DNA of 8,148 bases, taken from the NCBI GenBank assembly GCA_045638565.1, contig JAZUBN010000042.1, positions 1-8,148 of the forward strand, in the 5' to 3' direction. This document shows positions 1-5,885 of this stretch, piece by piece. The number at the start of each line of letters is the position of its first letter. Position 1 is the first letter of the stretch. The DNA is from SIG471 sp045638565 (GTDB lineage: Bacteria; Bacillota; Clostridia; Oscillospirales; Butyricicoccaceae). The translations under genes and the position numbers were made by a program. Below the pieces are notes generated by a model. The model saw nothing but the letters and a program-made list of their open reading frames with translations. It searched no databases and was not told where the DNA came from.

Positions 1-275
1 CATCTTTCACGTGTCATGTGCATAGAGAGCTTGACCTTTCCGCGGACCATTTTACTTGAATATTTATAGCCGAGAGCTGCAATCCCGCCTGTTATAACAC
101 CGCATACAATGCCGACCATCAGGCCGCCGCCAAAACCTTTGAGCATATCTTCATTGCCATCCTTGCCAAGGCCCCATGCTTCATTTGCAGCAAGGAATGT
201 GATCTGTGCGCAGTTGAGCTTAGGCTCTCCTTCAGGGCGATTGATGTACTTGTCAATAACGTCAAAAACTTTCAT
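1..275 (-). CDS. C_GCAxxG_C_C family putative redox-active protein (partial, C-terminus cut by the window edge)
   Basis: The frame reads from ATG at 275 off the left edge, giving 91 residues plus two bases of the next codon. A GGAGG site (288-284) lies 8 bases before the ATG and fixes the start. The visible part has an N-terminal NCAQ motif with Cys22, a Gly-rich FGGGLMVG stretch at about 48-55 and CGVITGG with Cys58. This is the layout of the C_GCAxxG_C_C family (Pfam PF09719), small cytosolic proteins of about 140 residues with four conserved cysteines that are presumed redox-active. Two of the four cysteines fall in the visible part; the other two should lie beyond the edge. The family motif CGAxxG reads CGVxxG here, a mild variation. 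Its exact biochemical role is not established for the family. It is transcribed divergently from the MATE gene, with its own promoter at 309-337. Confidence 0.82.
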   Translation of the reverse strand, partial: MKVFDVIDKYINRPEGEPKLNCAQITFLAANEAWGLGKDGNEDMLKGFGGGLMVGIVCGVITGGIAALGYKYSSKMVRGKVKLSMHMTRER

Positions 276-308
276 TTTGCTTTCCTCCGTTGTATTTAAG
301 ATATTCCT

Positions 309-337
309 ATTATACCATATAATATTCTCACACGCAA
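309..337 (-). promoter_or_regulatory. Promoter of the C_GCAxxG_C_C gene
   Basis: On the minus strand there is a -35 TTGCGT (337-332), a 17-base spacer and a consensus -10 TATAAT (314-309). TGG immediately before the -10 makes it an extended -10 promoter. It lies about 34 bases before the ATG at 275, and no competing gene lies between. Confidence 0.65.
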
Positions 338-346
338 TATTTACTC

Positions 347-377
347 TTGACTTAAACCCAACTTTAGGTTATATAAT
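347..377 (+). promoter_or_regulatory. Promoter of the MATE gene
   Basis: A TTGACT -35 at 347-352 is followed by TATAAT at 372-377 (19-base spacer), or by the overlapping TATATA at 370-375 with the ideal 17-base spacer. Transcription would start around 383-386, leaving a short leader with the TGAGG ribosome binding site at 397-401. It is back to back with the promoter of the gene on the left. Confidence 0.55.
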
Positions 378-407
378 ATCATTAGTAAAAATAAACTGAG
401 GTATTTT

Positions 408-1796
408 ATGACAAACTTTTTTGCAAAAATTATTGAGCCGCCAAGGGACATAATCCCGAAGGAAAGGCAGATGTTTTCCAATCAGGACTTAAAAAAGCTT
501 ATTATTCCGCTTGTCATTGAGCAGGTGCTTGTTATGTTTGTCGGTATGGCCGACACAATGATGGTATCACACGCAGGCGAAGCGGCTATTTCGGGCGTTT
601 CTCTCGTCGATATGATAAACGGTGTGTTTTTATATGTATTCAATGCCCTTGCGGCCGGCGGTACAATTGTCGTTGCCCAATATATGGGTTCGGGTGATAT
701 GGACAGAGCCAAGCGTTCATCAAGTCAGCTTGTTATGATATCCACACTGCTGTCTTTCATTTTCTTCGGTTTTATTATGACAGGCAACCGTCCGCTGCTC
801 TCCCTGCTTTTCGGGCAGATTGAAGCTGATGTTATGGATGCGGCTATGACTTATCTTGTAATCACAGCCTTCTCCTTCCCGTTTATGGCGCTTCATAGTG
901 CCTGCACGGCTCTTTTCAGAGCGATGGGCAATTCCAAGCTGACCATGAAGGTATCTCTTGGCATGAACATCCTCAATGTAATCGGCAACGCAATCGGTGT
1001 ATTCGTTCTTCACGCAGGTGTTGTGGGTGTTGCCATAGCTTCGCTTATTTCCCGATTTGCCGCCTCTGTCGTTATGTTTGTGCTTCTGCTCGATAAAAAC
1101 AGAACTATACATATTAAAATCAGAGAGATTTTCTCCTTCAATAAGGATCTTCTCAAAAAGATTCTCCACATTGCAATTCCAAACGGTGTGCAGAGCGGTC
1201 TTTTCCAGATTACACGTGTACTGCTGACAAGTATTATCGCCACATTCGGCACAGCACAGATTGCCGCAAACGGTGTTGCCGTTTCGATAGACAATATCAA
1301 CACCATCATCAATTCGGCTGTAAGCATGGCCATTCCGACTGTAATCGGACGATGTGTCGGCGCAAATGACTATAAGCAGGCAACATATTACGCCAAGAAA
1401 ATGCTCCTTATAGCTCAGTTCAGCTCGATAGTGCTCAATGTTTCCCTTTTCCTCTCCTTACCGCTTATTCTCAATATGTACGCCCTTTCGGCTGAAGCTT
1501 CACGATATGCCTACATACTTGTTTCCATCCACTCACTGTGGACAATTCTTCTCGGCACATCGTCCGGCCCTCTGCCATCGGTACTCAATGCGGCAGGCGA
1601 CGTGCATTTTACAATGAAGGTTGCGGCGGCAGGTCTTATCATCGGCAGACTTTTCTGCTCATATATTTTCGCCATCACATTCGGATGGGGCATCATCGGT
1701 ATGTGGATTGCAATGGCAACCCACTGGAGCTTCAACAGTTTCTTCGGTTATTACCGCTTCCGCTCGGGCAAATGGATGGACAAACGCATAGTTTAA
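408..1796 (+). CDS. MATE family multidrug/cation efflux transporter
   Basis: The gene encodes a 462-residue integral membrane antiporter of the MATE (NorM/DinF-like) superfamily. These export organic cations or metabolites using Na+ or H+ gradients. The sequence is hydrophobic throughout, with room for the usual 12 transmembrane helices in two MatE halves, roughly residues 28-190 and 250-420. Hallmarks include the first-helix segment ending in MADTMMVSHAG (about 47-57) and the GGTIVVAQYMGSGD stretch (about 84-97). Length is normal for the family. TGAGG at 397-401 lies 6 bases before the ATG and supports this start; the first 21 residues form a short cytosolic tail that precedes the usual family start near Met22. 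The gene stands alone, ends in a terminator shared with the convergent cyclase gene, and has its own promoter. The substrate cannot be predicted from sequence. Confidence 0.93.
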   Translation: MTNFFAKIIEPPRDIIPKERQMFSNQDLKKLIIPLVIEQVLVMFVGMADTMMVSHAGEAAISGVSLVDMINGVFLYVFNALAAGGTIVVAQYMGSGDMDRAKRSSSQLVMISTLLSFIFFGFIMTGNRPLLSLLFGQIEADVMDAAMTYLVITAFSFPFMALHSACTALFRAMGNSKLTMKVSLGMNILNVIGNAIGVFVLHAGVVGVAIASLISRFAASVVMFVLLLDKNRTIHIKIREIFSFNKDLLKKILHIAIPNGVQSGLFQITRVLLTSIIATFGTAQIAANGVAVSIDNINTIINSAVSMAIPTVIGRCVGANDYKQATYYAKKMLLIAQFSSIVLNVSLFLSLPLILNMYALSAEASRYAYILVSIHSLWTILLGTSSGPLPSVLNAAGDVHFTMKVAAAGLIIGRLFCSYIFAITFGWGIIGMWIAMATHWSFNSFFGYYRFRSGKWMDKRIV

Positions 1797-1803
1797 CAGA
1801 TAA

Positions 1804-1830
1804 AAAGGCTGTACGAAATGTACAGCCTTT
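1804..1830. terminator. Bidirectional intrinsic terminator between MATE and cyclase genes
   Basis: A perfect 11-bp stem (AAAGGCTGTAC at 1804-1814 with GTACAGCCTTT at 1820-1830) encloses a 5-base loop, GAAAT. On the plus strand it runs into TTTGTTTT, and on the minus strand into a T-run followed by A. It begins 7 bases after the MATE stop and 3 bases after the cyclase stop, so it closes both convergent transcripts. Confidence 0.88.
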
Positions 1831-1833
1831 GTT

Positions 1834-2424
1834 TTATTCCAGTTCAATCAGATACGCCCGACACGGCGAGCCATCGAAGCCTTTGATATTAAGAGGCAAT
1901 GCGCTGAGGAAGTATTTCCCCTCCTTGACGCCATCGAGGACAATGCCTTCAAGCAGGACGATTTCCTTACTGAGCAGTATCTTATGCACCTTCATAGGGG
2001 CATTTTCAGGGCCTACACTTTGACTTTCGTTGCCGATAAGCTTTATATTATAGTCGGCAAAAACCTCCGCTGCCTCTGCCGTGACAACGGCATCACCTGC
2101 TATCAGTATGCGTTCAGCCGCGCCATTATTTACAGCTTTTCCCATTATTTCAGCCGCATCGTCAGCTGTCACTTCACCATTATGACGTGCCACATAGCAA
2201 AGTCCCACGAAGCTTTCAGGCGGCATTTCATCGATCGTTTTGCCCTCATTTATAAAATGAAAAGGAGCGTCAACGTGAGTGCCATTGTGAGCGCACATTG
2301 AAAATGCCGACATATTGTAAATGTCGCCCTTGTCCATACTTACAAGACGCTCACCCTTTGGCGCAGGGTCTCCGTGATAAACCTTGCAGGACAGTATTTC
2401 CTGAGAAATATCGATAATTTTCAT
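1834..2424 (-). CDS. Cyclase family protein (metal-dependent hydrolase related to KynB arylformamidase)
   Basis: The gene encodes a 196-residue cytosolic protein of the cyclase family (Pfam PF04199), which includes bacterial kynurenine formamidase and polyketide or isatin-type hydrolases. The signature HxGTHxDAPxH is present at residues 46-56 (His46, His50, Asp52, His56), the metal-binding and catalytic segment. Other family landmarks are the early GDP (18-20), the ILLSKEIVLLEG stretch near the C-terminus carrying the conserved Glu, and a final ALPL...DGSPCRA segment. The usual G-I-D segment in the middle reads GNESQS here, which may indicate a different substrate. The start at 2424 is supported by AAGGAG 7 bases upstream. 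That site lies inside the end of the membrane-protein gene, only 3 bases separating the two, so the pair is probably translationally coupled. No tryptophan-degradation genes are nearby, so the substrate is open. Confidence 0.85.
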   Translation of the reverse strand: MKIIDISQEILSCKVYHGDPAPKGERLVSMDKGDIYNMSAFSMCAHNGTHVDAPFHFINEGKTIDEMPPESFVGLCYVARHNGEVTADDAAEIMGKAVNNGAAERILIAGDAVVTAEAAEVFADYNIKLIGNESQSVGPENAPMKVHKILLSKEIVLLEGIVLDGVKEGKYFLSALPLNIKGFDGSPCRAYLIELE

Positions 2425-2427
2425 ATT

Positions 2428-3168
2428 TTACTCCTTGTAAGCTGTCAGAATACCCTTGTGAGTCTTGTGAAAATGACGAAGCTGTTTCTTATGGTGGCAC
2501 AGCTTTTCTCTGCAGTTGGCACAATGTATACCTGCATTGGTCTTTTCGGAAAATCTTTCGGGATACTTATGTACATATATCTCCCACACAATAAACAGCG
2601 CAAGCGCCACAAAAAGAAGGCTCCATGTATAATAACCCGGAATGAAAATGAACGGTGTGAACATCATTGCAAAATCCCAGTTATAGATTCGACAGGTGGT
2701 GCAGCATTTGTTTTTCATAAACCATGTCTGGAAGGGACAGAAAAACAGAATACATATCATGTCGCAAACAGAATAGAAAAGGCTGATGAGCAAAAGTATG
2801 CCCTCATCGATGATGTCGGCAAAATAGAGCGCACCGATTATACCATTGAGAATTATCCATGCTGCTGCAACTGCCGCCGTGGATTTTTTGCTGTCCAGCT
2901 TGATTTTTTCTACTTTGGTCGGGATGAAATTGCGTCGGAATTGCTTCTGACAGCCCATACTTTCAAACTTTGACGGGAAGAATCTTTCAACCATTTCGAT
3001 GATGAAAACCATCCATATGATGCTCATAAGAATGGGCATATTTTCAACTTCGCCCACAAGCGGACTTTCCACATGTATTGGATTTACGATATACATAATA
3101 AGGGCTGCAATGAAGAGAAGCGAACGCCCTGCAAGCTTTGCATAGTGTATTTTTGATATATCTGACAT
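2428..3168 (-). CDS. Unrecognised Cys/His-rich multi-pass membrane protein
   Basis: The gene encodes 246 residues starting at MSDISK. An upstream in-frame ATG at 3207 exists, but a GGAGG site (3177-3173) lies 4 bases before the ATG at 3168, and the likely transcription start falls after 3207, so 3168 is preferred. Hydrophobic segments at about 13-30, 45-62, 97-117, 123-143 and 167-198 suggest five or six membrane passes. Two cysteine clusters stand out: KNKCCTTC (Cys155, 156, 159) directly after Cys144 and a membrane segment, and a C-terminal tail with CANC (Cys216, Cys219), CHH (Cys224, His225, His226) and further histidines (232, 234, 237). The tail resembles a zinc-ribbon or metal-binding module. 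I do not recognise the family and assign no function. It has its own promoter and is coupled to the cyclase gene behind it. Confidence 0.8.
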   Translation of the reverse strand: MSDISKIHYAKLAGRSLLFIAALIMYIVNPIHVESPLVGEVENMPILMSIIWMVFIIEMVERFFPSKFESMGCQKQFRRNFIPTKVEKIKLDSKKSTAAVAAAWIILNGIIGALYFADIIDEGILLLISLFYSVCDMICILFFCPFQTWFMKNKCCTTCRIYNWDFAMMFTPFIFIPGYYTWSLLFVALALFIVWEIYVHKYPERFSEKTNAGIHCANCREKLCHHKKQLRHFHKTHKGILTAYKE

Positions 3169-3197
3169 AATGCCTCCATATGTGAGTCTATGCATAA

Positions 3198-3226
3198 ATA
3201 TTAGCACAATCCTGTCGGCTTTTCAA
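3198..3226 (-). promoter_or_regulatory. Internal promoter before the membrane protein-cyclase pair
   Basis: On the minus strand there is a -35 TTGAAA (3226-3221), a 17-base spacer and a -10 TAATAT (3203-3198) with TGC before it (extended -10). It begins immediately after the yaaA stop codon (3229-3227) and lies about 30 bases before the preferred start at 3168. No terminator is visible between yaaA and this gene, so read-through from the upstream pair is also possible. Confidence 0.6.
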
Positions 3227-3997
3227 TCACCATTCATCCTTATCCGTTACCTTTTCAGGCTGTTTTACAAAGACATAGTGGCTATCATCCGAACGGGATT
3301 CATCGAAGGCAAAGCCGAGATGAGCAAAGGATTTCATGCCCTCAGGACTTGTGATGTTGTTCTCCGCCATAAAGCGTACCATAGCGCCTCTGGCCATCTT
3401 ACACATTGTGCCCTTCTCGATAATTTTTCCATCTTTTTCCTCTCCAAATGTGACAGAAACCATTTTAATATTCTTTGGCAGATGCTTTGAAACCGCTATG
3501 CTGTATTCCTTTGAGGCAAGGTCAATTATGCAGTCTTCATCTCTGCATATTTCCTCACAAATACTGTTTTCCCAGTATGAGTAAAGGTCTTTAACTTTAC
3601 CTGTTTTCAGCTTAGCCTGCATCTCAAGGCGATATGAAACCACTCCATCAAAAGGTTTTACAACTCCATAAAATCCTGAAATTATACGCAGGTGCCTGTC
3701 GAGATAATCAAGTCCGTCCGCATCCAGCACTCCTGGCGCCATATACTGATACTGTATGCCTTCATATGCCAGAATCGCAGGAGTCAAATCGCCTCTGAGA
3801 TTCATTCTGCCAAGGCGCTCGACGTTAAGCGAGGCTATATCGTCATTACACTTCCACAGCTTTTTCAGCTCGTCATAACTCATCGATTTCAGAATGGTCA
3901 TTATTTCTTCTGCCCTGTCAATAAAAACAGGCAGTGTCTTCCATTCAAGCCCGTCGTCCTGACGCATTTTCTTGGCAGGTGAAATTATTATCTTCAT
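3227..3997 (-). CDS. yaaA: Peroxide stress protein YaaA (UPF0246/DUF328)
   Basis: The gene encodes 256 residues, close to the usual length of the YaaA family (Pfam PF03883; the E. coli protein is about 258). The family signature start MKIIISPAKKM is exact. Further conserved stretches are AILAYEGIQYQYM (about 74-86), ISGFYGVVKPFDGV (106-119) leading into YRLEM, NxASKEYS-like DLASKEYS (159-166) and KMARGAMVRFMAEN (200-213). In E. coli YaaA is a cytosolic protein induced by OxyR that lowers free intracellular iron and limits Fenton damage during hydrogen peroxide stress; its structure includes a DNA-binding-like helix-hairpin-helix. The ATG overlaps the TGA of the upstream hydrolase in an ATGA arrangement, and its ribosome binding site (TAGGAGAG) lies within the hydrolase gene, so the two are translationally coupled. 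I see no OxyR or PerR operator upstream. Confidence 0.93.
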   Translation of the reverse strand: MKIIISPAKKMRQDDGLEWKTLPVFIDRAEEIMTILKSMSYDELKKLWKCNDDIASLNVERLGRMNLRGDLTPAILAYEGIQYQYMAPGVLDADGLDYLDRHLRIISGFYGVVKPFDGVVSYRLEMQAKLKTGKVKDLYSYWENSICEEICRDEDCIIDLASKEYSIAVSKHLPKNIKMVSVTFGEEKDGKIIEKGTMCKMARGAMVRFMAENNITSPEGMKSFAHLGFAFDESRSDDSHYVFVKQPEKVTDKDEW

Positions 3998-4920
3998 ATT
4001 TTCTCTCCTATCCAGCGGGCGATTTCCTCTGTCACCTTGTCTGCTGTGCCGTTTGCATACTCGTGGAAAATATCATGGCGTGCATTTTCATAAAGGCATA
4101 TCTTTACATCCCTGAATCCGCGTTTTTCCATATTATGTAAAATCTGAACAACGCCTTTTCCCATATTGCCTACAGGGTCATCCCTGCCTGACATAAGCAG
4201 GACAGGCATTTCCTTATTCCAGCCCACGCAGGCGTGCTGCTGCCCTGTACGCTTCATTGAAGACAGAAGCTGATGGAAAAGCCCTGACGAAATATCCCTG
4301 CGACAGGCATCATCATTCATATATTCATCAAGCTGAGCCTCATCCGAGCAAAGCCAGTCAAACCGTGTGCGGCACGGCTTGAACTTATCATTATATGTGT
4401 CAAATGACAACTTGCGCACAAGGTCCGTTGTGTTGTCAAAGCCATTTTTTGTAATCTGTGTGGATACGATAAACTTCATAATATCAAGGACAAATGAAGG
4501 CTGATAGCCTGTGCCGGCAATAATTGCACCCTTGATTTCCTTCGGATGTCTTGAAATATACTCCCTCAGCAAAAATGAACCGAGAGAAAATCCCAGCATA
4601 AAATATGGTGCATCAGGATATTTATTATGGAAAAGACTGTAAATTCTATGCATATCATTAAGTGATGCTTCCCAGCCGTCTTTGCCCATTGTGGCAATAT
4701 TCATCTTTGATTCATTCAAACCGTGACCACGAAGGTCAAAGCCGCAGACGGCAATTCCCATCGCTGTAAGTTTTTCAGCCTGTTTTTCATATCTGCCGAT
4801 GTGCTCTGTCATGCCGTGGGTTATCTGCAAAACAGCGCGTACATCATTTTCAGGCATCCATACGCATCCGTGAAGACGCACATCTCCGCTGCCGTTAAAA
4901 ACAAAATCTTCTCTTTTCAT
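3994..4920 (-). CDS. Alpha/beta hydrolase, monoacylglycerol lipase-like (serine aminopeptidase S33 family)
   Basis: The gene encodes a 308-residue cytosolic hydrolase of the Hydrolase_4 group (Pfam PF12146), which includes monoacylglycerol lipases and lysophospholipases. The oxyanion-region motif HGMTEHIGRY is at residues 35-44, and GFDLRGHG at 60-67 is typical. The nucleophile elbow GFSLGS gives Ser112. SGRDDPVG gives the acid (Asp248 most likely) and ARHDIFHE gives His282, so the triad is complete and in order. There is no signal peptide or anchor. A GGGGGAAG site lies just before the ATG at 4920. It is the first gene of the minus-strand block with a promoter at 4957-4985, and its last codons overlap the yaaA start. 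The exact ester substrate cannot be read from sequence; membrane-lipid turnover during stress would fit the YaaA coupling but is inference. Confidence 0.9.
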   Translation of the reverse strand: MKREDFVFNGSGDVRLHGCVWMPENDVRAVLQITHGMTEHIGRYEKQAEKLTAMGIAVCGFDLRGHGLNESKMNIATMGKDGWEASLNDMHRIYSLFHNKYPDAPYFMLGFSLGSFLLREYISRHPKEIKGAIIAGTGYQPSFVLDIMKFIVSTQITKNGFDNTTDLVRKLSFDTYNDKFKPCRTRFDWLCSDEAQLDEYMNDDACRRDISSGLFHQLLSSMKRTGQQHACVGWNKEMPVLLMSGRDDPVGNMGKGVVQILHNMEKRGFRDVKICLYENARHDIFHEYANGTADKVTEEIARWIGEKI

Positions 4921-4956
4921 ATTTCTTCCCCCTTTTCGGGATTTTTCTTTACCTAT

Positions 4957-4985
4957 ATAATATCAAAACTTATAGTTTTATGCAA
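4957..4985 (-). promoter_or_regulatory. Promoter of the hydrolase-yaaA pair
   Basis: On the minus strand there is a -35 TTGCAT (4985-4980), a 17-base spacer and a -10 TATTAT (4962-4957) preceded by TGA, again an extended -10. It lies about 37 bases before the hydrolase ATG and just downstream of the terminator at 5003-5031, so this unit starts its own transcript. Confidence 0.6.
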
Positions 4986-5002
4986 TATTATTCATATAAA
5001 AG

Positions 5003-5031
5003 TAAAAGCTCTCCATCCCGAAGAGCTTTTA
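5003..5031 (-). terminator. Intrinsic terminator after the TetR gene
   Basis: A 10-bp stem (TAAAAGCTCT at 5003-5012 with AGAGCTTTTA at 5022-5031) encloses a 9-base loop. Read on the minus strand it ends in TTTTACTTTTATA, a usable U-rich tail. It lies about 100 bases after the TetR stop and just before the hydrolase promoter, separating the two units. The plus-strand tail is weaker and no plus-strand gene needs it. Confidence 0.7.
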
Positions 5032-5053
5032 TTATGCACATATATTTTGCATT

Positions 5054-5085
5054 GGACAAAATTGTTACATATATTCTTTTTGTCC
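5054..5085. repeat. Inverted repeat GGACAAAA / TTTTGTCC after the TetR gene
   Basis: Perfect 8-base arms (5054-5061 and 5078-5085) are separated by 16 bases, within the roughly 100-base 3' untranslated stretch between the TetR stop and the terminator. It could be an RNA hairpin or a chance repeat in AT-rich DNA. No U-tract follows it on either strand, so it is not called a terminator. Confidence 0.3.
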
Positions 5086-5131
5086 TTTGATTCTCATTAT
5101 ATTGCTATGCTATTATTCATCTGCAGGCTGG

Positions 5132-5641
5132 CTATCGGAAACCTTTTTTGAAAAGGATTTTCAGCTGGTAAACAAACACGGAAGGCTCTTTTATCTCCCT
5201 TTCCAGCAGCCATCTGCCTATGGCGCTTACATAGAAGTCACATACGGCGCGTACATAGACCTCCTCTGTATCGAACGCTGATCCTTTCTTTAACCTGAGG
5301 TAAAGAAGGTCGCCGAGATGTTCTGCAAGACAGTTCTGACCGGTGATCTTCATTACCTTACGGTAGAAGTCACGATTTTTATATAAATAAAGGCATATTT
5401 CCTTAACAAGCTGCCATTCATCAATATCGTCGGAACGCAGTTTGGCGTGAATGCCCGATTCGCTGTCAAAAATCCAGTTGACAAGGTCGTATTTATCCCT
5501 GAAATGATAGTAAAAGCTTTTGCGATGAAGGCCGCACTTTTCGCATATGTCATTGATGACAATCTTGCTGAAAGGCTTTTCCTCCATCAGTTCCTTCAGG
5601 GCTTTTGCCATTGCATTCTTTGTGATACACGTGTCCGTCAT
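5132..5641 (-). CDS. TetR/AcrR family transcriptional regulator, DhaS-like
   Basis: The gene encodes 169 residues. The N-terminal TetR DNA-binding domain spans about residues 8-55: a first helix, then the helix-turn-helix around ININDIC-like VINDICEKCGLHRKSFYYHF and the trailing RDKYDLVNWIF typical of the DhaS-like group (Pfam TetR_C_8-type C-terminus). The C-terminal half (about 75-165) is a helical ligand or dimer domain of the short kind. In the best-studied member of this style, lactococcal DhaS, the protein is a co-activator rather than a repressor, so the sign of regulation should not be assumed. Translation starts at 5641 behind GGGAGAAAG. The gene stands alone, with a terminator downstream and an unusually elaborate leader upstream: a candidate manganese riboswitch ending 20 bases before the ATG. 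It is divergent from the long gene at 5942, a likely target by position only. Confidence 0.9.
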   Translation of the reverse strand: MTDTCITKNAMAKALKELMEEKPFSKIVINDICEKCGLHRKSFYYHFRDKYDLVNWIFDSESGIHAKLRSDDIDEWQLVKEICLYLYKNRDFYRKVMKITGQNCLAEHLGDLLYLRLKKGSAFDTEEVYVRAVCDFYVSAIGRWLLEREIKEPSVFVYQLKILFKKGFR

Positions 5642-5660
5642 TGTCTTTCTCCCTTCATAT

Positions 5661-5696
5661 TAAAAAAGACCCACTTGCCCTGCGCAAATAAGTCTT
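5661..5696 (-). terminator. Leader terminator (riboswitch expression platform) before the TetR gene
   Basis: On the minus strand, AAGACTTATTTGC (5696-5684) pairs along its whole length with GCAAGTGGGTCTT (5678-5666), a 13-bp stem including three G-U wobbles, around the loop GCAGG. A six-T run follows (5667-5662). The wobbles become A-C mismatches on the plus strand, so the hairpin is built to work in the minus-strand RNA. It ends 20 bases before the TetR ATG, with only the ribosome binding site between. A terminator inside a leader implies conditional read-through. Confidence 0.85.
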
Positions 5697-5773
5697 GTCA
5701 TTTAAGATAAAACCAGGACAGCGCCATGATGTTGGCTTCATCGCACACATGTGTGCTGACTACTCCCTTATTT
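5686..5773 (-). promoter_or_regulatory. Candidate yybP-ykoY manganese riboswitch aptamer
   Basis: On the minus strand, P1 forms between AAATAAG (5773-5767) and CTTATTT (5692-5686), 7 bp perfect. Directly inside P1 are GGAGTAG on the 5' side (5766-5760) and CAAGA on the 3' side (5697-5693). These are the two conserved P1-flanking motifs of the yybP-ykoY family, whose members bind Mn2+. P2 is the hairpin GCACACATGTGTGC (5756-5743). A P3-like arm follows (GAAGC pairing with GCTGTC, with a CCAACATCATGG loop at 5735-5724). The P3/L3 part is short compared with described members and I cannot align it base by base. The 3' strand of P1 is also part of the 5' arm of the terminator at 5696-5661, so the two folds exclude each other: bound aptamer means read-through into the TetR gene, the usual ON logic of this class. 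A small AGAAATT hairpin (5796-5780) precedes P1. Confidence 0.7.
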
Positions 5774-5809
5774 ATATTAAGAAATTGTTAATTTCTCTTT
5801 GTTGCCTAT

Positions 5810-5834
5810 ATTTTACCATATAATATGATAAAAT
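5810..5834. promoter_or_regulatory. Imperfect inverted repeat over the TetR promoter, possible operator
   Basis: ATTTTACCATA (5810-5820) and TATGATAAAAT (5824-5834) are inverted copies with one mismatch and a 3-base centre. The repeat covers the -10, spacer and much of the -35 of the TetR promoter. TetR-family proteins bind palindromes of about this size and often autoregulate. The region is AT-rich and the arms include the -10 sequence, so chance or promoter constraint is a real alternative. Confidence 0.35.
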
Positions 5835-5837
5835 CAA
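5810..5837 (-). promoter_or_regulatory. Promoter of the riboswitch-TetR transcript
   Basis: On the minus strand there is a -35 TTGATT (5837-5832), a 16-base spacer and a -10 TAAAAT (5815-5810) preceded by TGG (extended -10). Transcription would begin near 5803, giving a leader of about 160 bases that contains the whole aptamer and terminator. Confidence 0.6.
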
Positions 5838-5885
5838 CCCTTATTTTCTGTCCATTTGCCTGCTTTTGTGCAAACTTTTTTACCC

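Noticed and set aside
720..1169. A 149-codon minus-strand open frame inside the MATE gene.
   Set aside because: The composition is unlike a protein, there is no ribosome binding site, and the opposite strand encodes a clear MATE transporter.
1538..2023. A plus-strand frame running through the end of the MATE gene and the terminator.
   Set aside because: It crosses an intrinsic terminator and overlaps two well-supported genes in other frames.
2374..2973. A 199-codon plus-strand open frame.
   Set aside because: It is antisense to the cyclase and membrane-protein genes, has no ribosome binding site and matches no family; it is a shadow of those genes.
3166..3207. An upstream start (ATG 3207) for the membrane protein, adding 13 residues.
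   Set aside because: The only good ribosome binding site serves ATG 3168, and the predicted transcription start lies near 3191, downstream of 3207.
5743..5756. The perfect palindrome GCACACATGTGTGC as a protein operator.
   Set aside because: It falls exactly where the P2 hairpin of the candidate aptamer should be, inside the leader and well after the predicted start of transcription, so an RNA role explains it better.
5855..5874. TTTGC...GCAAA inverted repeat between the divergent promoters.
   Set aside because: The arms are only 5 bases with a 10-base gap in AT-rich DNA, so it is likely chance.
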